Source of the DNA: Acidovorax soli
GTDB taxonomy: Bacteria > Pseudomonadota > Gammaproteobacteria > Burkholderiales > Burkholderiaceae_C
Assembly: GCF_014207955.1 (NCBI RefSeq)
Contig: NZ_JACHLK010000009.1
Span: forward strand, 1-64,000
Length of the DNA: 64,000 nucleotides
Reading direction: 5' to 3'
The notes beneath the pieces were generated by a model. It did no database searches. It had not been told where the DNA came from and worked only from the letters and a program-made list of their open reading frames with translations. Below, piece after piece: positions 8,636 through 17,315 of the stretch (its first letter is position 1; each line of letters begins with the position of its first letter). The position numbers were made by a program, and so were the translations under genes.

Positions 8636-9742
8636 TCAGGCGACTTTCAACGCCACCTGGCCAGCGGCCTGCCGGTCGCGCTCGGCCACCTTGGCGCGCA
8701 CCAGGGGCAGCAGCTCGCGGCCGTAGTCGATCACGTCGACCAGCGGGTCGAAGCCGCGGATCAGGAAGGTGGTGATGCCCAGGTCATAGTATTTCAGCAG
8801 TGCATCGGCCACCTGCTCGGGCGTGCCCACCAGCGAGGTGGAGTTGGAGCGCCCGCCGATCTCGCGCGCGATGGCGGTCCACAGGCGCTCGTCCACGCGG
8901 TCGCCCTTGGCGGCGTCGGCCAGCAGGCGCTGGGCCCCTTCGCTCTGCTGCGGGCCGATGCCGCGCGAATAGCCCTGCTGCACGCGCAGGCGGCGCGTGT
9001 CTTCGAGGATCTGGTCGGCACGGGCCCAGGCCTCCTCCTCGGTCTTACCCAGGATGGGGCGGAAGGAGATGCTGAACTGCACCTCGCGCCCGTGCAGCGT
9101 GGCCTCGGCGCGCACGCGGCGCACCAGGTCGCCGGCCTGGGCCAGCGACTCGCCCCACAGGGCGTACACATCGGCATGCTTGCCGGCCACCTGCAGCGCG
9201 GGCGCCGAGGCACCGCCAAAGTAGATGGGCACAAAGGGCTGCTGCAGCGGCTTGACCTCGGACCACACGCCCTTGGCACGGTAGTGGGCGCCTTCGTGGT
9301 CGAAGGGCTTGTCGGCCGTCCAGACGCGGCGCAGCAGCTCCAGGTATTCGTCGGTGCGCGCATAGCGCTGGTCGTGGTCGAGGAAGTCGCCGTCGCGCTG
9401 CTGGTCCTCGTCGGAGCCACCGCTGATGTAGTGCACCGCCAGGCGGCCGCCGGTGTAGTGGTCCAGCGTGGCCAGCTGGCGCGCGGCCAGCGTGGGCGCC
9501 ACGAAGCCCGGGCGGTGGGCCAGCAGAAAGCCGATCTTCTCGGTGACCGAGGCGGCGTAGGCCACGGTGAGCAACGTGTCCGGACTCGACGAGCTGGCCG
9601 GCACCAGGATGCGGTCGAAGCCCGCATGCTCATGCGCCTGGGCGAACACGCGCACATAGGCGGAATCCACGGCCGGGCCCTTGCGGGCAATGGTTTCAGA
9701 GACTTCGTGCGGCTGGATCATGCCGATGAACTGGACGGGCAT
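8636..9742 (-). CDS. LLM-class FMN-dependent monooxygenase, SsuD-like
   Basis: This 368-residue bacterial-luciferase-family protein is close in length to SsuD (about 380). The region HYISGGSDEDQQRDGDFL followed by DHDQRYARTDEYLELL corresponds to the canonical SsuD TGGD...GDGVFLDH segment but is more diverged than the ssuD gene at 60899. It probably uses reduced FMN from an SsuE-type reductase to release sulfite from an alkanesulfonate or a related organosulfur compound. A dimethylsulfone-type oxygenase is an alternative. It is divergent from the LysR gene at 9876, and the second copy of the 33-nt motif lies 63 bp upstream. Confidence 0.8.
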   Translation of the reverse strand: MPVQFIGMIQPHEVSETIARKGPAVDSAYVRVFAQAHEHAGFDRILVPASSSSPDTLLTVAYAASVTEKIGFLLAHRPGFVAPTLAARQLATLDHYTGGRLAVHYISGGSDEDQQRDGDFLDHDQRYARTDEYLELLRRVWTADKPFDHEGAHYRAKGVWSEVKPLQQPFVPIYFGGASAPALQVAGKHADVYALWGESLAQAGDLVRRVRAEATLHGREVQFSISFRPILGKTEEEAWARADQILEDTRRLRVQQGYSRGIGPQQSEGAQRLLADAAKGDRVDERLWTAIAREIGGRSNSTSLVGTPEQVADALLKYYDLGITTFLIRGFDPLVDVIDYGRELLPLVRAKVAERDRQAAGQVALKVA

Positions 9743-9804
9743 AGCGGGCTCCTGAGAAGGTGGAATGGGGGACTGCGCCCATCATGGGGAGCCGGCCAGC
9801 GCCT

Positions 9805-9837
9805 GCCAACGAAGAAATCCGCGTTTGCAAACTCGGT
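9805..9837 (-). promoter_or_regulatory. Candidate regulator-binding motif, copy 2
   Basis: This is the partner of 7387-7419 (27 of 33 bases identical). It sits in the 133-bp divergent region between the SsuD-like gene and the LysR gene, the usual place for a LysR operator. Confidence 0.5.
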
Positions 9838-9875
9838 GGGCGCATACCGATCCAGCCACCGGGTAGAGTCGTGCC

Positions 9876-10850
9876 ATGGACCTGCGCACCCTTCGCTACT
9901 TCATCGCCGTGCTCGAAGCGGGCAGCCTGTCGCGCGCCGCAGGGTCGCTGTACGTGGCCCAGCCGGCGCTGACCGCGCAGATCAAGAAGCTCGAAGCCGA
10001 GCTGGGCACGCTGCTGTTCGACCGCTCGCATGCGGGCGTGACCCCCACACCGGCCGGCATGCAGCTGTACGAGGACGCGCGCCGCCTGCTCTCGGACGCC
10101 GAGGCCGTGCGCGAACGCATCCAGCGCCTGCCGCAGGGGCCCGAGGGCTCGGTGACGGTGGCGGCGCCCTTTCTGCTGGCTTCTCTGCTGCTCGGGCCGG
10201 TTTTGGCCGCACTCAAGCGCAGCCACCCGCGCATCCGCGTGTTCGTGCTCGACGACCTGAGCCTGATGGTGCGCAAGGCCATGCTGGACCGCCGGGCCGA
10301 CGTGGGCATTCTGGTGGACACGCCGCAGATCGACGGGCTGCGCTGCACGCCGCTGGTGCGCGAGTCCATCTACACGTGCGGCCGGGACGCCGACGGCACG
10401 GTAGCGCCATTGCTGCGCCCCGCCGCGCGGGGGCGCAAGGGCGAAGGCCTGCCCGAGATCGACTTCGCCCAGGCGGCGCAACTGCCTCTGGTGCTGCAGT
10501 CACGGCGCTTTTCGATCCGCCAGAGCGTGGAGGAAGCCGCCGCCAGCCTGGGCGTGGCCTTGAACGTGGTGCACGAACACGACTCGGCCCGCGTGATCCG
10601 CTCGCTCTACCAGTGCGGTGCGGGCTTCACCTTCACGCCTGCCTGCTCGCTCGCCGACAGCCCGCACCAGGACCGCGAGGGCTGGATCGTGGCCCGCGTG
10701 GTACGCCCCCAGCTGCAGCGCACCTACAGCCTGGCCACGCCGGCGGACCGGCCGGTGGATGCAGTGACGCAAGTGGTCATCGACGCGCTGCGGCAGGAGA
10801 CCACGCGGCTGGTGCGCGAAGGCGTCTGGCGGGCCGAGCTGCAGTTCTGA
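9876..10850 (+). CDS. LysR-family transcriptional regulator
   Basis: This 324-residue regulator begins with the LysR helix-turn-helix (MDLRTLRYFIAVLEAGSLSR; recognition helix in VAQPALTAQIKKLE, about 26-40). A periplasmic-binding-like effector domain follows from about residue 90. Its divergent placement against the SsuD-like gene, with the repeated motif between them, suggests it controls this sulfur cluster, in the way SsuR or Cbl do elsewhere. The N-terminus also resembles the Nac type, so the effector is unknown. A -10-like TAGAGT (9864-9869) lies only a few bases before the ATG, so the leader is probably very short. Confidence 0.9.
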   Translation: MDLRTLRYFIAVLEAGSLSRAAGSLYVAQPALTAQIKKLEAELGTLLFDRSHAGVTPTPAGMQLYEDARRLLSDAEAVRERIQRLPQGPEGSVTVAAPFLLASLLLGPVLAALKRSHPRIRVFVLDDLSLMVRKAMLDRRADVGILVDTPQIDGLRCTPLVRESIYTCGRDADGTVAPLLRPAARGRKGEGLPEIDFAQAAQLPLVLQSRRFSIRQSVEEAAASLGVALNVVHEHDSARVIRSLYQCGAGFTFTPACSLADSPHQDREGWIVARVVRPQLQRTYSLATPADRPVDAVTQVVIDALRQETTRLVREGVWRAELQF

Positions 10851-10859
10851 CCCACCAGA

Positions 10860-10886
10860 CAGGCCATCAATTTTTTTGATGGCCTG
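10860..10886 (+). terminator. Rho-independent-type hairpin behind the LysR gene
   Basis: Perfect 11-bp arms (10860-10870 and 10876-10886, CAGGCCATCAA and complement) enclose a five-T loop, starting 10 bp after the LysR stop. The U-run lies in the loop rather than after the stem, but the location fits a terminator separating it from the acyl-CoA ligase operon. Confidence 0.55.
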
Positions 10887-10979
10887 GCATCAACAAACAG
10901 TATTTCCTGCAGCCGGCCATCTTCTGGAACAGTGCCCCCATGCCATGCCGCCACGGACATGGAGCACACCAGGAGACAC

Positions 10980-12566
10980 ATGCCAAACCCCGCCCCCAGC
11001 CCCGGCCCGAGCGCCGCTTTTGTTGCCAACGTCGGCGAACTCGTCTCGCGCAGCGCGCGGGCCCATGCCCGGCAACTGGCCGTCACCAGCGCCACGCGCA
11101 GCCTCACCTATGCCGAGCTGGAGCAGCGCTCCAACCGCCTGGCCAATGCCCTGCGCGGCATGGGCCTGGTGCGCGGGGACCGCGTGGGCATCTACCTGCC
11201 CAACTGCACCGAGATTGTCGAGATCGAGCTGGCCTGCTACAAGGGCGCCTTCATCAAGGCGCCGTTCAACGCCCGCCTGTCGCCTGCCGAGGTGGGCGCG
11301 ATCACCGCCAACAGCGATGCCGCGGTGATCGTCACCACGGCCGAACGCGCCGAGTCCTTTCGCGCGCACATCACGGGCGCCATGCCGCGCCTGCTGCTGC
11401 TCGACGGCCCGGCGGACAGCTCGTACGAAGCCGCACTGGCCGCTGCCAGCGATACCTTCACGGCCGAGCGCGTCACAGCCGATGAGGTGGCCGTGCTGCA
11501 CTACACCTCGGGTTCGTCGGGCGTGCTCAAGGCGGCCATGCAGACCTTCGGCAACCGGCTGGCGCAGTTGCGCAAGTTCCTCATGCGCTCCGATGGCATG
11601 CGCAGCGGCCACCTGCTGGGCCTGGTGGGGCCGGTCACCCATGCCTCGGGCATGCAGCTCGTGCCGGCGCTGTGCAGCGGCGTCACCATCCGCCTGTTCT
11701 CGGGCTTCGAGCCGGGCCGCTTCATCGCCGAGATGCGCGCCGAGCGCGTGACCCACACCTTCATGGTGCCCACCATGATCAACATGCTGCTGGCCGAGCT
11801 GGAGGGCCAGTACCGCCCCCTGCCCGACCTGCTGCGCCTGGGCTACGGGGCGGCGCCCATGGCGCCCGCGCGCATCCTGCGCGCCATGGACGTGTTCGGC
11901 CCCGTGCTGTCGCAGGGCTACGGCGCCGGTGAGACCACCTCGGGCGTGTGCGGCCTGTCGGTCGAAGACCACCTGTTCGCCCGCGCTGCCCTGCCCGAGC
12001 GCCTGGCCTCGTGCGGCCGGCCCTTCCTGGAATCGCTGGTGGAGATCGTGGACGACGAGGGCCAGCCCGTGGCCCCGGGCGAGATCGGCGAGATCGTGGT
12101 CAGCGGGCCCGACGTGTTCGCCGGCTACTGGCGCGCGCCCGAACTCACGGCCGAGGTGCTCAAGGACGGCCGCTACCACACCGGCGACCTGGCGCGCGCC
12201 GACGACGAGGGCTATGTCTACATCGTGGACCGCAAGAAGGACATGGTGATCAGCGGCGGCTTCAATGTCTACCCCTCGGAGGTGGAGGCCGTGCTCTATC
12301 AGCATGAGGCCGTGGCCGATGCCTGCGTGTTCGCGATTCCCGACGACAAATGGGGCGAGGCCGTGGCCGCGCACGTGGTGCTCAAGCCCGGCCGCCATGC
12401 GGACGCCGAGGCCATCGCCCGCTTCTGCGCCCCGCTGCTGGGCGGCTTCAAGCGGCCGCGCCACATCGAGTTCGTGCCCTCGCTGCCCAAGAACCCCAAC
12501 GGCAAGGTCATGCGCAAGGCGATCCAGGCCAGCTACTGGACCGGCCAATCTCGCATGGTGAATTGA
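10980..12566 (+). CDS. AMP-dependent acyl-CoA synthetase/ligase
   Basis: This 528-residue member of the ANL superfamily has the AMP-binding P-loop at 175-185 (YTSGSSGVLKA, where most relatives have TGxPKG). Also present are GYGAGETTSG, the hinge region YHTGDLARADDEGYVYIVDRKKD, and the C-terminal catalytic lysine segment KNPNGKVMRK. It activates a carboxylic acid to its CoA thioester with ATP. ATG at 10980 follows an AGGAGA ribosome site at 10971-10976. The next gene is an acyl-CoA dehydrogenase 17 bp on, then a Bug uptake protein, suggesting degradation of an imported aliphatic or aromatic acid. The substrate is unknown. Confidence 0.88.
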   Translation: MPNPAPSPGPSAAFVANVGELVSRSARAHARQLAVTSATRSLTYAELEQRSNRLANALRGMGLVRGDRVGIYLPNCTEIVEIELACYKGAFIKAPFNARLSPAEVGAITANSDAAVIVTTAERAESFRAHITGAMPRLLLLDGPADSSYEAALAAASDTFTAERVTADEVAVLHYTSGSSGVLKAAMQTFGNRLAQLRKFLMRSDGMRSGHLLGLVGPVTHASGMQLVPALCSGVTIRLFSGFEPGRFIAEMRAERVTHTFMVPTMINMLLAELEGQYRPLPDLLRLGYGAAPMAPARILRAMDVFGPVLSQGYGAGETTSGVCGLSVEDHLFARAALPERLASCGRPFLESLVEIVDDEGQPVAPGEIGEIVVSGPDVFAGYWRAPELTAEVLKDGRYHTGDLARADDEGYVYIVDRKKDMVISGGFNVYPSEVEAVLYQHEAVADACVFAIPDDKWGEAVAAHVVLKPGRHADAEAIARFCAPLLGGFKRPRHIEFVPSLPKNPNGKVMRKAIQASYWTGQSRMVN

Positions 12567-12583
12567 ACACGAGGACGAAACAC

Positions 12584-13798
12584 ATGAAAACCGATTCCAT
12601 CAACACCATCCCCGCGCCCCTGTTCGACATCCCCTTCGAAGGCTCGGAACGTGCCGCCGAGCTGATCGGCCGCATCAACGAGTTCCTGTTCGGCGAGCTG
12701 GCCGCGCTGGCGCGCGAGCATGGCACCGACCATGAGCAGGGCGCCGACCGCGCTCTGCTGCAGCAGGTGTGGAAGCGCTCGCACGAACTGGGCTTCTACG
12801 GCATGACCCTGCCCACGGCCATGGGCGGGCTGGGCCTGTCGGTGCTGGACCATGTGCTCATCAAGGAGGCCCTCTATGCCAGCGGCTCGCCCTTTGCGCC
12901 CCATGTGTTCGGCGAACTGAGCGGCCCGCCGCGCGTGGGGGCACTGGCGCGCCAGGCCACGCCCTACCAGCTGCAGCAGTTCATCGCGCCCGTGGCCCGG
13001 GCCGACAAGGCCATCTGCTTTGCGCTGACCGAGGCCGAGGCCGGATCGGACGCCGGCGCCGTGCAAACCCGAGCGGTGCGCGATGGCGACAGCTTCGTGA
13101 TCGACGGGCGCAAGCGCTTCATCTCGGGCTCGCCGTTTGCCGACTACGCGGTGCTGATGGCCTCCACGGCCAGCGACCCGGCCGAGCGCGAGGTCACGGC
13201 CTTCTTCGTGGACCTGAAGGCACCCGGAGTGCGCGTGGAGACGGGCTACAAGACCATGGCGGGCCAGTCGTCCACCGGCGACATCGTGCTTGAGGGCTGC
13301 CGCGTGCCGGCCGCCAACCAGATCGGCGAGGCCGGCCGGGGCCTGGCGCTGGCGCTGGGGCGCATCACTGTGAACCGGCTGTTGCATTGCCCAGCCATGC
13401 TGGGCCTGGCCCAGGTGGCCCTGCGCGATGCATGCGACTACGCGCTGCAGCGCCGCCAGTTCGGCCGCGCCATCGGCGACTTCCAGGCCATCCAGCACCT
13501 GCTGGCCGACATGGCGACCGAGCTGTGCGCGGCCCGTGCGCTGATGCTGGGCACGGCGCGCCAGATCGACGCGGGCAGCCAGGCCCGGGCCGAGGCCTCG
13601 ATGGCCAAGCTGTTCTGCTCCGAGACGGCGTTTCGCATCGCCGACCGGGCCGTGCAGATCCATGGCGGCGAAGGCATCGTGCAAGGCCGGCGCGTGGAGT
13701 TCCTGTTCCGCATGCTGCGCATGTACCGCGTGCTCACGGGCACGAGCGAGATCCAGCGCAACACCATTGCCAAGGAGTTGCTGACACCCCAAGCCTGA
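12584..13798 (+). CDS. Acyl-CoA dehydrogenase
   Basis: This 404-residue FAD enzyme shows the signature CFALTEAEAGSDAGA near the middle. The C-terminal HGGEGIVQGRRVEFLFRM and GTSEIQRNTIA motifs are those of true acyl-CoA dehydrogenases. It should introduce an alpha,beta double bond into the CoA ester made by the preceding ligase and pass electrons to ETF. It lies 17 bp behind the ligase, clearly in one operon. A Bug-family binding protein follows 50 bp later. No hydratase or thiolase is nearby, so the rest of the pathway must lie elsewhere. Confidence 0.9.
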   Translation: MKTDSINTIPAPLFDIPFEGSERAAELIGRINEFLFGELAALAREHGTDHEQGADRALLQQVWKRSHELGFYGMTLPTAMGGLGLSVLDHVLIKEALYASGSPFAPHVFGELSGPPRVGALARQATPYQLQQFIAPVARADKAICFALTEAEAGSDAGAVQTRAVRDGDSFVIDGRKRFISGSPFADYAVLMASTASDPAEREVTAFFVDLKAPGVRVETGYKTMAGQSSTGDIVLEGCRVPAANQIGEAGRGLALALGRITVNRLLHCPAMLGLAQVALRDACDYALQRRQFGRAIGDFQAIQHLLADMATELCAARALMLGTARQIDAGSQARAEASMAKLFCSETAFRIADRAVQIHGGEGIVQGRRVEFLFRMLRMYRVLTGTSEIQRNTIAKELLTPQA

Positions 13799-13848
13799 GT
13801 GTTCGAGCGCCCGATCCGATTCCACTATAAAGACAGGAGACAAAGACC

Positions 13849-14853
13849 ATGACAGCACGCCCTTTGCAACGCCGGCAGTTCCTTGGCCACGGCCTGGCCG
13901 CCGCACTCATCCCACCATCCACCCTGCTTCTGCCCGGCAAGGCACTGGCGGCAGACGCCTGGCCCTCGCGCCCCATCAAGTGGGTCGTGCCCTTCCTCGC
14001 AGGCACGGCGCCCGACACCACGGCGCGCATCTTCCAGGATGCGGTCTCGCGCGAGCTGGGCCAGCCCGTGGTGATCGAGAACCGGGGCGGTGTGGGCGGC
14101 AACCTGGGCGCGCGCCAGGTGGCCAAGTCGAGCCCCGATGGCTACACCTGGATCTACTCCAGCGCGCCCATGGCCGCCAGCATGCACATGTACAAGGCGC
14201 CGGGCTACGATGCGCTCAAGGACTTCCAGCACGTGATGGGCCTGACCAGCGCGGACATCGTGGTCATCGTGCATTCGGAATCCGGCATCCGCACGCTGGA
14301 CGAGTTGCTCACCAAGGCCCGCGCGGCCCCCGGCAAGCTCGACTATGCCTCGGGCGGCGTGGGCACGCCCTCGCACCTGGGGGTGGAGCTGCTGCTGAGC
14401 GCGGTGGACGTGCGTGCCACCCATGTGCCCTACAAGGGCGCGTCCGAGATCGTCAACGCCGTCATGGGCCAGCAGGTCACCTTTGGTGCGCCCATCTTCT
14501 CGGTGGCCTACGGCAACATCCAGGCCGGCAAGCTGCGCGCCCTGGCGATTGCGGGCACGCGGCGCAACCCCAAGCTGCCCCAGGTGCCCACCCTTGCGGA
14601 ACTGGGCGTGCGCGGGGTGGAGCTGACGTCCTGGGGCGGGGTGTCGGTGCCCACGGGCACGCCCGAGCCCATCGTGGCGCGCATGCGCAGCGCCTTCGAC
14701 AAGGCCATCCGCCAACCCACCGTGATTGCGGCGCTGGAGGAGCAAGGCGGCAGCGTCACGCCCCTGGACGCAGAGGCCTACCGGCGCGCCTTCACCAAGG
14801 AAATGGGCTTCACCGAGGCCATGATGAAGAAGGCGCAGATCGAGCCCATGTAG
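13849..14853 (+). CDS. Bug/TctC-family tripartite tricarboxylate transporter substrate-binding protein
   Basis: This 334-residue periplasmic protein has an RRQFLG-type signal sequence (possibly Tat) ending near residue 34, followed by the family start WPSRPIKWVVPF. The ligand-loop motif VIENRGGVGGNLGA and THVPYKGASEIVNAVMG are diagnostic of Bug proteins. It binds a small carboxylate for uptake; no TctAB membrane genes are near. A good ribosome site (AGGAGA, 8 nt before ATG) is present. Its place behind acyl-CoA ligase and dehydrogenase suggests the ligand is the acid degraded by them, which is inference. Confidence 0.9.
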   Translation: MTARPLQRRQFLGHGLAAALIPPSTLLLPGKALAADAWPSRPIKWVVPFLAGTAPDTTARIFQDAVSRELGQPVVIENRGGVGGNLGARQVAKSSPDGYTWIYSSAPMAASMHMYKAPGYDALKDFQHVMGLTSADIVVIVHSESGIRTLDELLTKARAAPGKLDYASGGVGTPSHLGVELLLSAVDVRATHVPYKGASEIVNAVMGQQVTFGAPIFSVAYGNIQAGKLRALAIAGTRRNPKLPQVPTLAELGVRGVELTSWGGVSVPTGTPEPIVARMRSAFDKAIRQPTVIAALEEQGGSVTPLDAEAYRRAFTKEMGFTEAMMKKAQIEPM

Positions 14854-14895
14854 CGCGGTCCTGTCAGCAAATGGCCTGCCTATACTCGGGCCACC

Positions 14896-15330
14896 ATGAC
14901 CGCCACAGCACTCGACGCAGCCATCGACGCCTACCGCCAGCTCCATGAGGCGGTACCGATCCCGACACGCCTGCCCACCGAGGAGGAAGTGGCGGCGATG
15001 GAAGACCAGATGGCCCTGCGTTTCCACCCGGACCTGCGCCGCTTCCTGATGCGCGCCAGCGATGTGAACCATGGGGCCCTGGCCTCAGTGGTCCTGACCA
15101 AGCCGGACTCGCACCGGTTCCTTCCCCGGGTGTGCGAGAACGCCTGGGGTGCCTGGGGCGTCCCCCGCGACCTGGTCCCGGTCTGTGCCGACAACGCCAA
15201 TTTTTACTGCGTCGCCCCGGATGGCCAGGTCGTCTATTGGGCGCACGACGACGGCGAAGCCACCGAGACCTGGCCCTCGCTTGCCGCCTGGATCCGGCAG
15301 GTGCTGATCGAAGAACAGCGCGACTGCTGA
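14896..15330 (+). CDS. SMI1/KNR4 (SUKH)-like small protein
   Basis: This 144-residue cytoplasmic protein has a SUKH-like layout: a helical N-terminus with LPTEEEVAAMEDQM, a middle segment around LRRFLMRASD, then VPVCADNANFYCVAPDGQVVYWAHDDGE, the acidic hallmark of SMI1/KNR4 folds. SUKH proteins often act as immunity proteins to secreted nuclease or deaminase toxins, but no toxin gene is adjacent, so it may have a housekeeping role. A -10-like TATACT (14881-14886) is only 9 bp from the ATG and no ribosome site is visible, so the message may have a very short leader. Confidence 0.75.
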   Translation: MTATALDAAIDAYRQLHEAVPIPTRLPTEEEVAAMEDQMALRFHPDLRRFLMRASDVNHGALASVVLTKPDSHRFLPRVCENAWGAWGVPRDLVPVCADNANFYCVAPDGQVVYWAHDDGEATETWPSLAAWIRQVLIEEQRDC

Positions 15331-15337
15331 CGCACGC

Positions 15338-16144
15338 TCAGTGCGCTGCCCGCCGCCCAAGAAAGTCCAGCACGGCGGCATTGAATTCGGCGGGCTTCTC
15401 GAAATACGCCGAGTGCCCCGCATCGGGCACGACCACGAGTTCGCTGCCCGCCACCAACTGCTGCACCTCCTGCATCACGCGCACGGGCACGATGGGGTCT
15501 TCGCTGCCCACCAGCAGCAGCGTGGGGCAGGCCAGCGTTTGCAGCGCCGCCATGGGGATCAGGTGCTGCGGCTGCAGCAGGCCTGTGATGGCGCCACCCC
15601 ACTCTGCGGCGGGAATGGAATGCGCGCTGGGGTTGAAGTGGTTGATCTGAGCGTAAAGCGCTGCCTTGTCGGGGTGGTTCTTGAGGAACCAGGCGCCCAG
15701 GGAGCGCTGCTCGATGGTGACGGCGCGGTGGCTGATCTGGCGCTGGCCGATGATGGCGATCAGCTCGGCATGGTCGATGGCGAGCGAGCTGTCGCAGGCC
15801 ACGAAGGCTGCCATGCGGCCCGGGTGGGTCAGCGCCAGTTTCAGGCCGACCATGCCGCCCAGCGACTGGCCCGCAAGCGCAAAGCGCTCGATCTGCTCCT
15901 GGTCGGCGATGGCGATCACGTCGTCGACGAAGTTCTCGAGCGTGAATTCGGCCAGCGGCGCGACCGAACGCCCGAAGCAGCGGATGTCCAGCGTCACGCA
16001 GCTGTAGCCGGCCTGGGTGAACACGGGCAGTTGCTGCCACCAGGTGGCGGCGTTCGATCCGGCGCCGTGGCAGAACACGATGGCCGGCCCCTCGCCATGG
16101 CGCTCGTAGTAGATGGCTCGGCCGTGGCTGGTCACGAAAGGCAT
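15338..16144 (-). CDS. Alpha/beta hydrolase
   Basis: This 268-residue protein has the alpha/beta-hydrolase fold: the oxyanion segment HGAGSN near residue 26, the nucleophile elbow GQSLGG near 93-98, a late acid in the DPIVPV segment and a histidine in the DAGHS segment. It could be a carboxylesterase, enol-lactonase or C-C hydrolase; 3-oxoadipate enol-lactonase-like enzymes have this size. It lies 52 bp downstream of the Bug gene at 16197 on the minus strand, with which it is oriented, though that gene is transcribed first. The stop is 8 bp from the convergent SUKH-like gene. Confidence 0.85.
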   Translation of the reverse strand: MPFVTSHGRAIYYERHGEGPAIVFCHGAGSNAATWWQQLPVFTQAGYSCVTLDIRCFGRSVAPLAEFTLENFVDDVIAIADQEQIERFALAGQSLGGMVGLKLALTHPGRMAAFVACDSSLAIDHAELIAIIGQRQISHRAVTIEQRSLGAWFLKNHPDKAALYAQINHFNPSAHSIPAAEWGGAITGLLQPQHLIPMAALQTLACPTLLLVGSEDPIVPVRVMQEVQQLVAGSELVVVPDAGHSAYFEKPAEFNAAVLDFLGRRAAH

Positions 16145-16196
16145 GGGAACGGTTCCTCTGGAATGGGTGGGGAAAAGCGCAGAAGCAGCAGCAACG

Positions 16197-17192
16197 TCAG
16201 TTGGCCTTGATGTTCAGGCTGCGCACCAGCTGGCCCCAGCGCTGGGTGTCGTCGCGCACCAGTTGCGTGTACTGCTGCGGGGTGTTCACCAGGGGCGTGA
16301 GGCCCTCGAATTCAAGCTGCCTGGCAATGGCCGGATCCTTGACGGCCGCTTGCAGCGCCGCCGCCAGCCGTGCCACGATGGCCGCTGGCGTGGCCTTGGG
16401 CACGGACAGGCCGACCCAGGAGCTGATGGACAGCTGCTGGTAGCCCAGCTCCGTGAAGGTGGGCGCTGCCGGCGCTATCGGGCTGCGCTCGGTGCTGGAG
16501 ACGGCCAGCACCTTGAGCTTGCCGCTCTGGATGCTGCTGAGGGCGGCATTCGGCGGAATCACGATGACCGAGACCACGCCGGCCAGCACGTCCTGCAGCG
16601 CCGGCGCCCCGCCCTTGTAGGGCACGTGCGTGAGCTGCAGGCCGGCAGCCTGCTGCAGCACCTCCATCACCAGGTGCCCGGTGCTGCCCGCGCCCGAGCT
16701 CGCGTAGTTGATCTTGCCCGGCTCGCGCTTGGCCTGTTGCACCAGGTCCTGGAAGCTGCCAATGCCTGCATCGCTGCGCACCACCAGCCACTGTGCGCCC
16801 GCACCGATGCTGCCCACATGCTCGAAGTCCTTCACGATGTCGAAGGGAATGCCGGGGTACATGTGCTGGGCAATGGTGTTGAGCATGCCGGTCATGGTGA
16901 CGCTGTAGCCGTCCGGCGCGGCCGTGGCCCCGGCCTGCGTGCCGACGATGTTGCCCGCGCTGGGCCGGTTGTCCACCACCACGGGCTGCTTGAGCGTCTG
17001 CGACAGGTGCTGTGCCAGCGGGCGGATGGTGCGGTCGAACGGACCGCCCGCAGGGGCCGGCACGATGATCTTGATGGGCCGGCTCGGCCAGTCGGCCGGC
17101 TGGGCCTGGGCAGGCACGGTGGCAGCAAGGAACAGGGCGGCGCAGGCAGCCAGGCGGGCAGCCATGCGCCTGGCGCGGAAGGTGGTCATCAT
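16197..17192 (-). CDS. Bug/TctC-family substrate-binding protein
   Basis: This 331-residue periplasmic protein has a Sec signal peptide of about 30 residues (ATVPAQAQ), then the family start WPSRPIKIIVPAPAGGPFD. VVDNRPSAGNIVGTQ and THVPYKGGAPALQDVLAG follow as the ligand-loop motifs. ATG at 17192 follows an AGGAGA ribosome site; a second ATG follows immediately. It is read before the alpha/beta hydrolase at 15338, so the two may form a small uptake-plus-hydrolysis unit. The ligand is unknown; Bug proteins usually bind carboxylates or amides. Confidence 0.9.
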   Translation of the reverse strand: MMTTFRARRMAARLAACAALFLAATVPAQAQPADWPSRPIKIIVPAPAGGPFDRTIRPLAQHLSQTLKQPVVVDNRPSAGNIVGTQAGATAAPDGYSVTMTGMLNTIAQHMYPGIPFDIVKDFEHVGSIGAGAQWLVVRSDAGIGSFQDLVQQAKREPGKINYASSGAGSTGHLVMEVLQQAAGLQLTHVPYKGGAPALQDVLAGVVSVIVIPPNAALSSIQSGKLKVLAVSSTERSPIAPAAPTFTELGYQQLSISSWVGLSVPKATPAAIVARLAAALQAAVKDPAIARQLEFEGLTPLVNTPQQYTQLVRDDTQRWGQLVRSLNIKAN

Positions 17193-17315
17193 TCTTGTCT
17201 CCTGGGTGGTCGATCGGCCGGGCGTTCACTGCGCCCTGGCATGCCGCCATCATGGCTGGCGCAGCCATCGCTGCCCAATTAATTTGTGGGCCGACCCATT
17301 AGGGATACCGATAGC

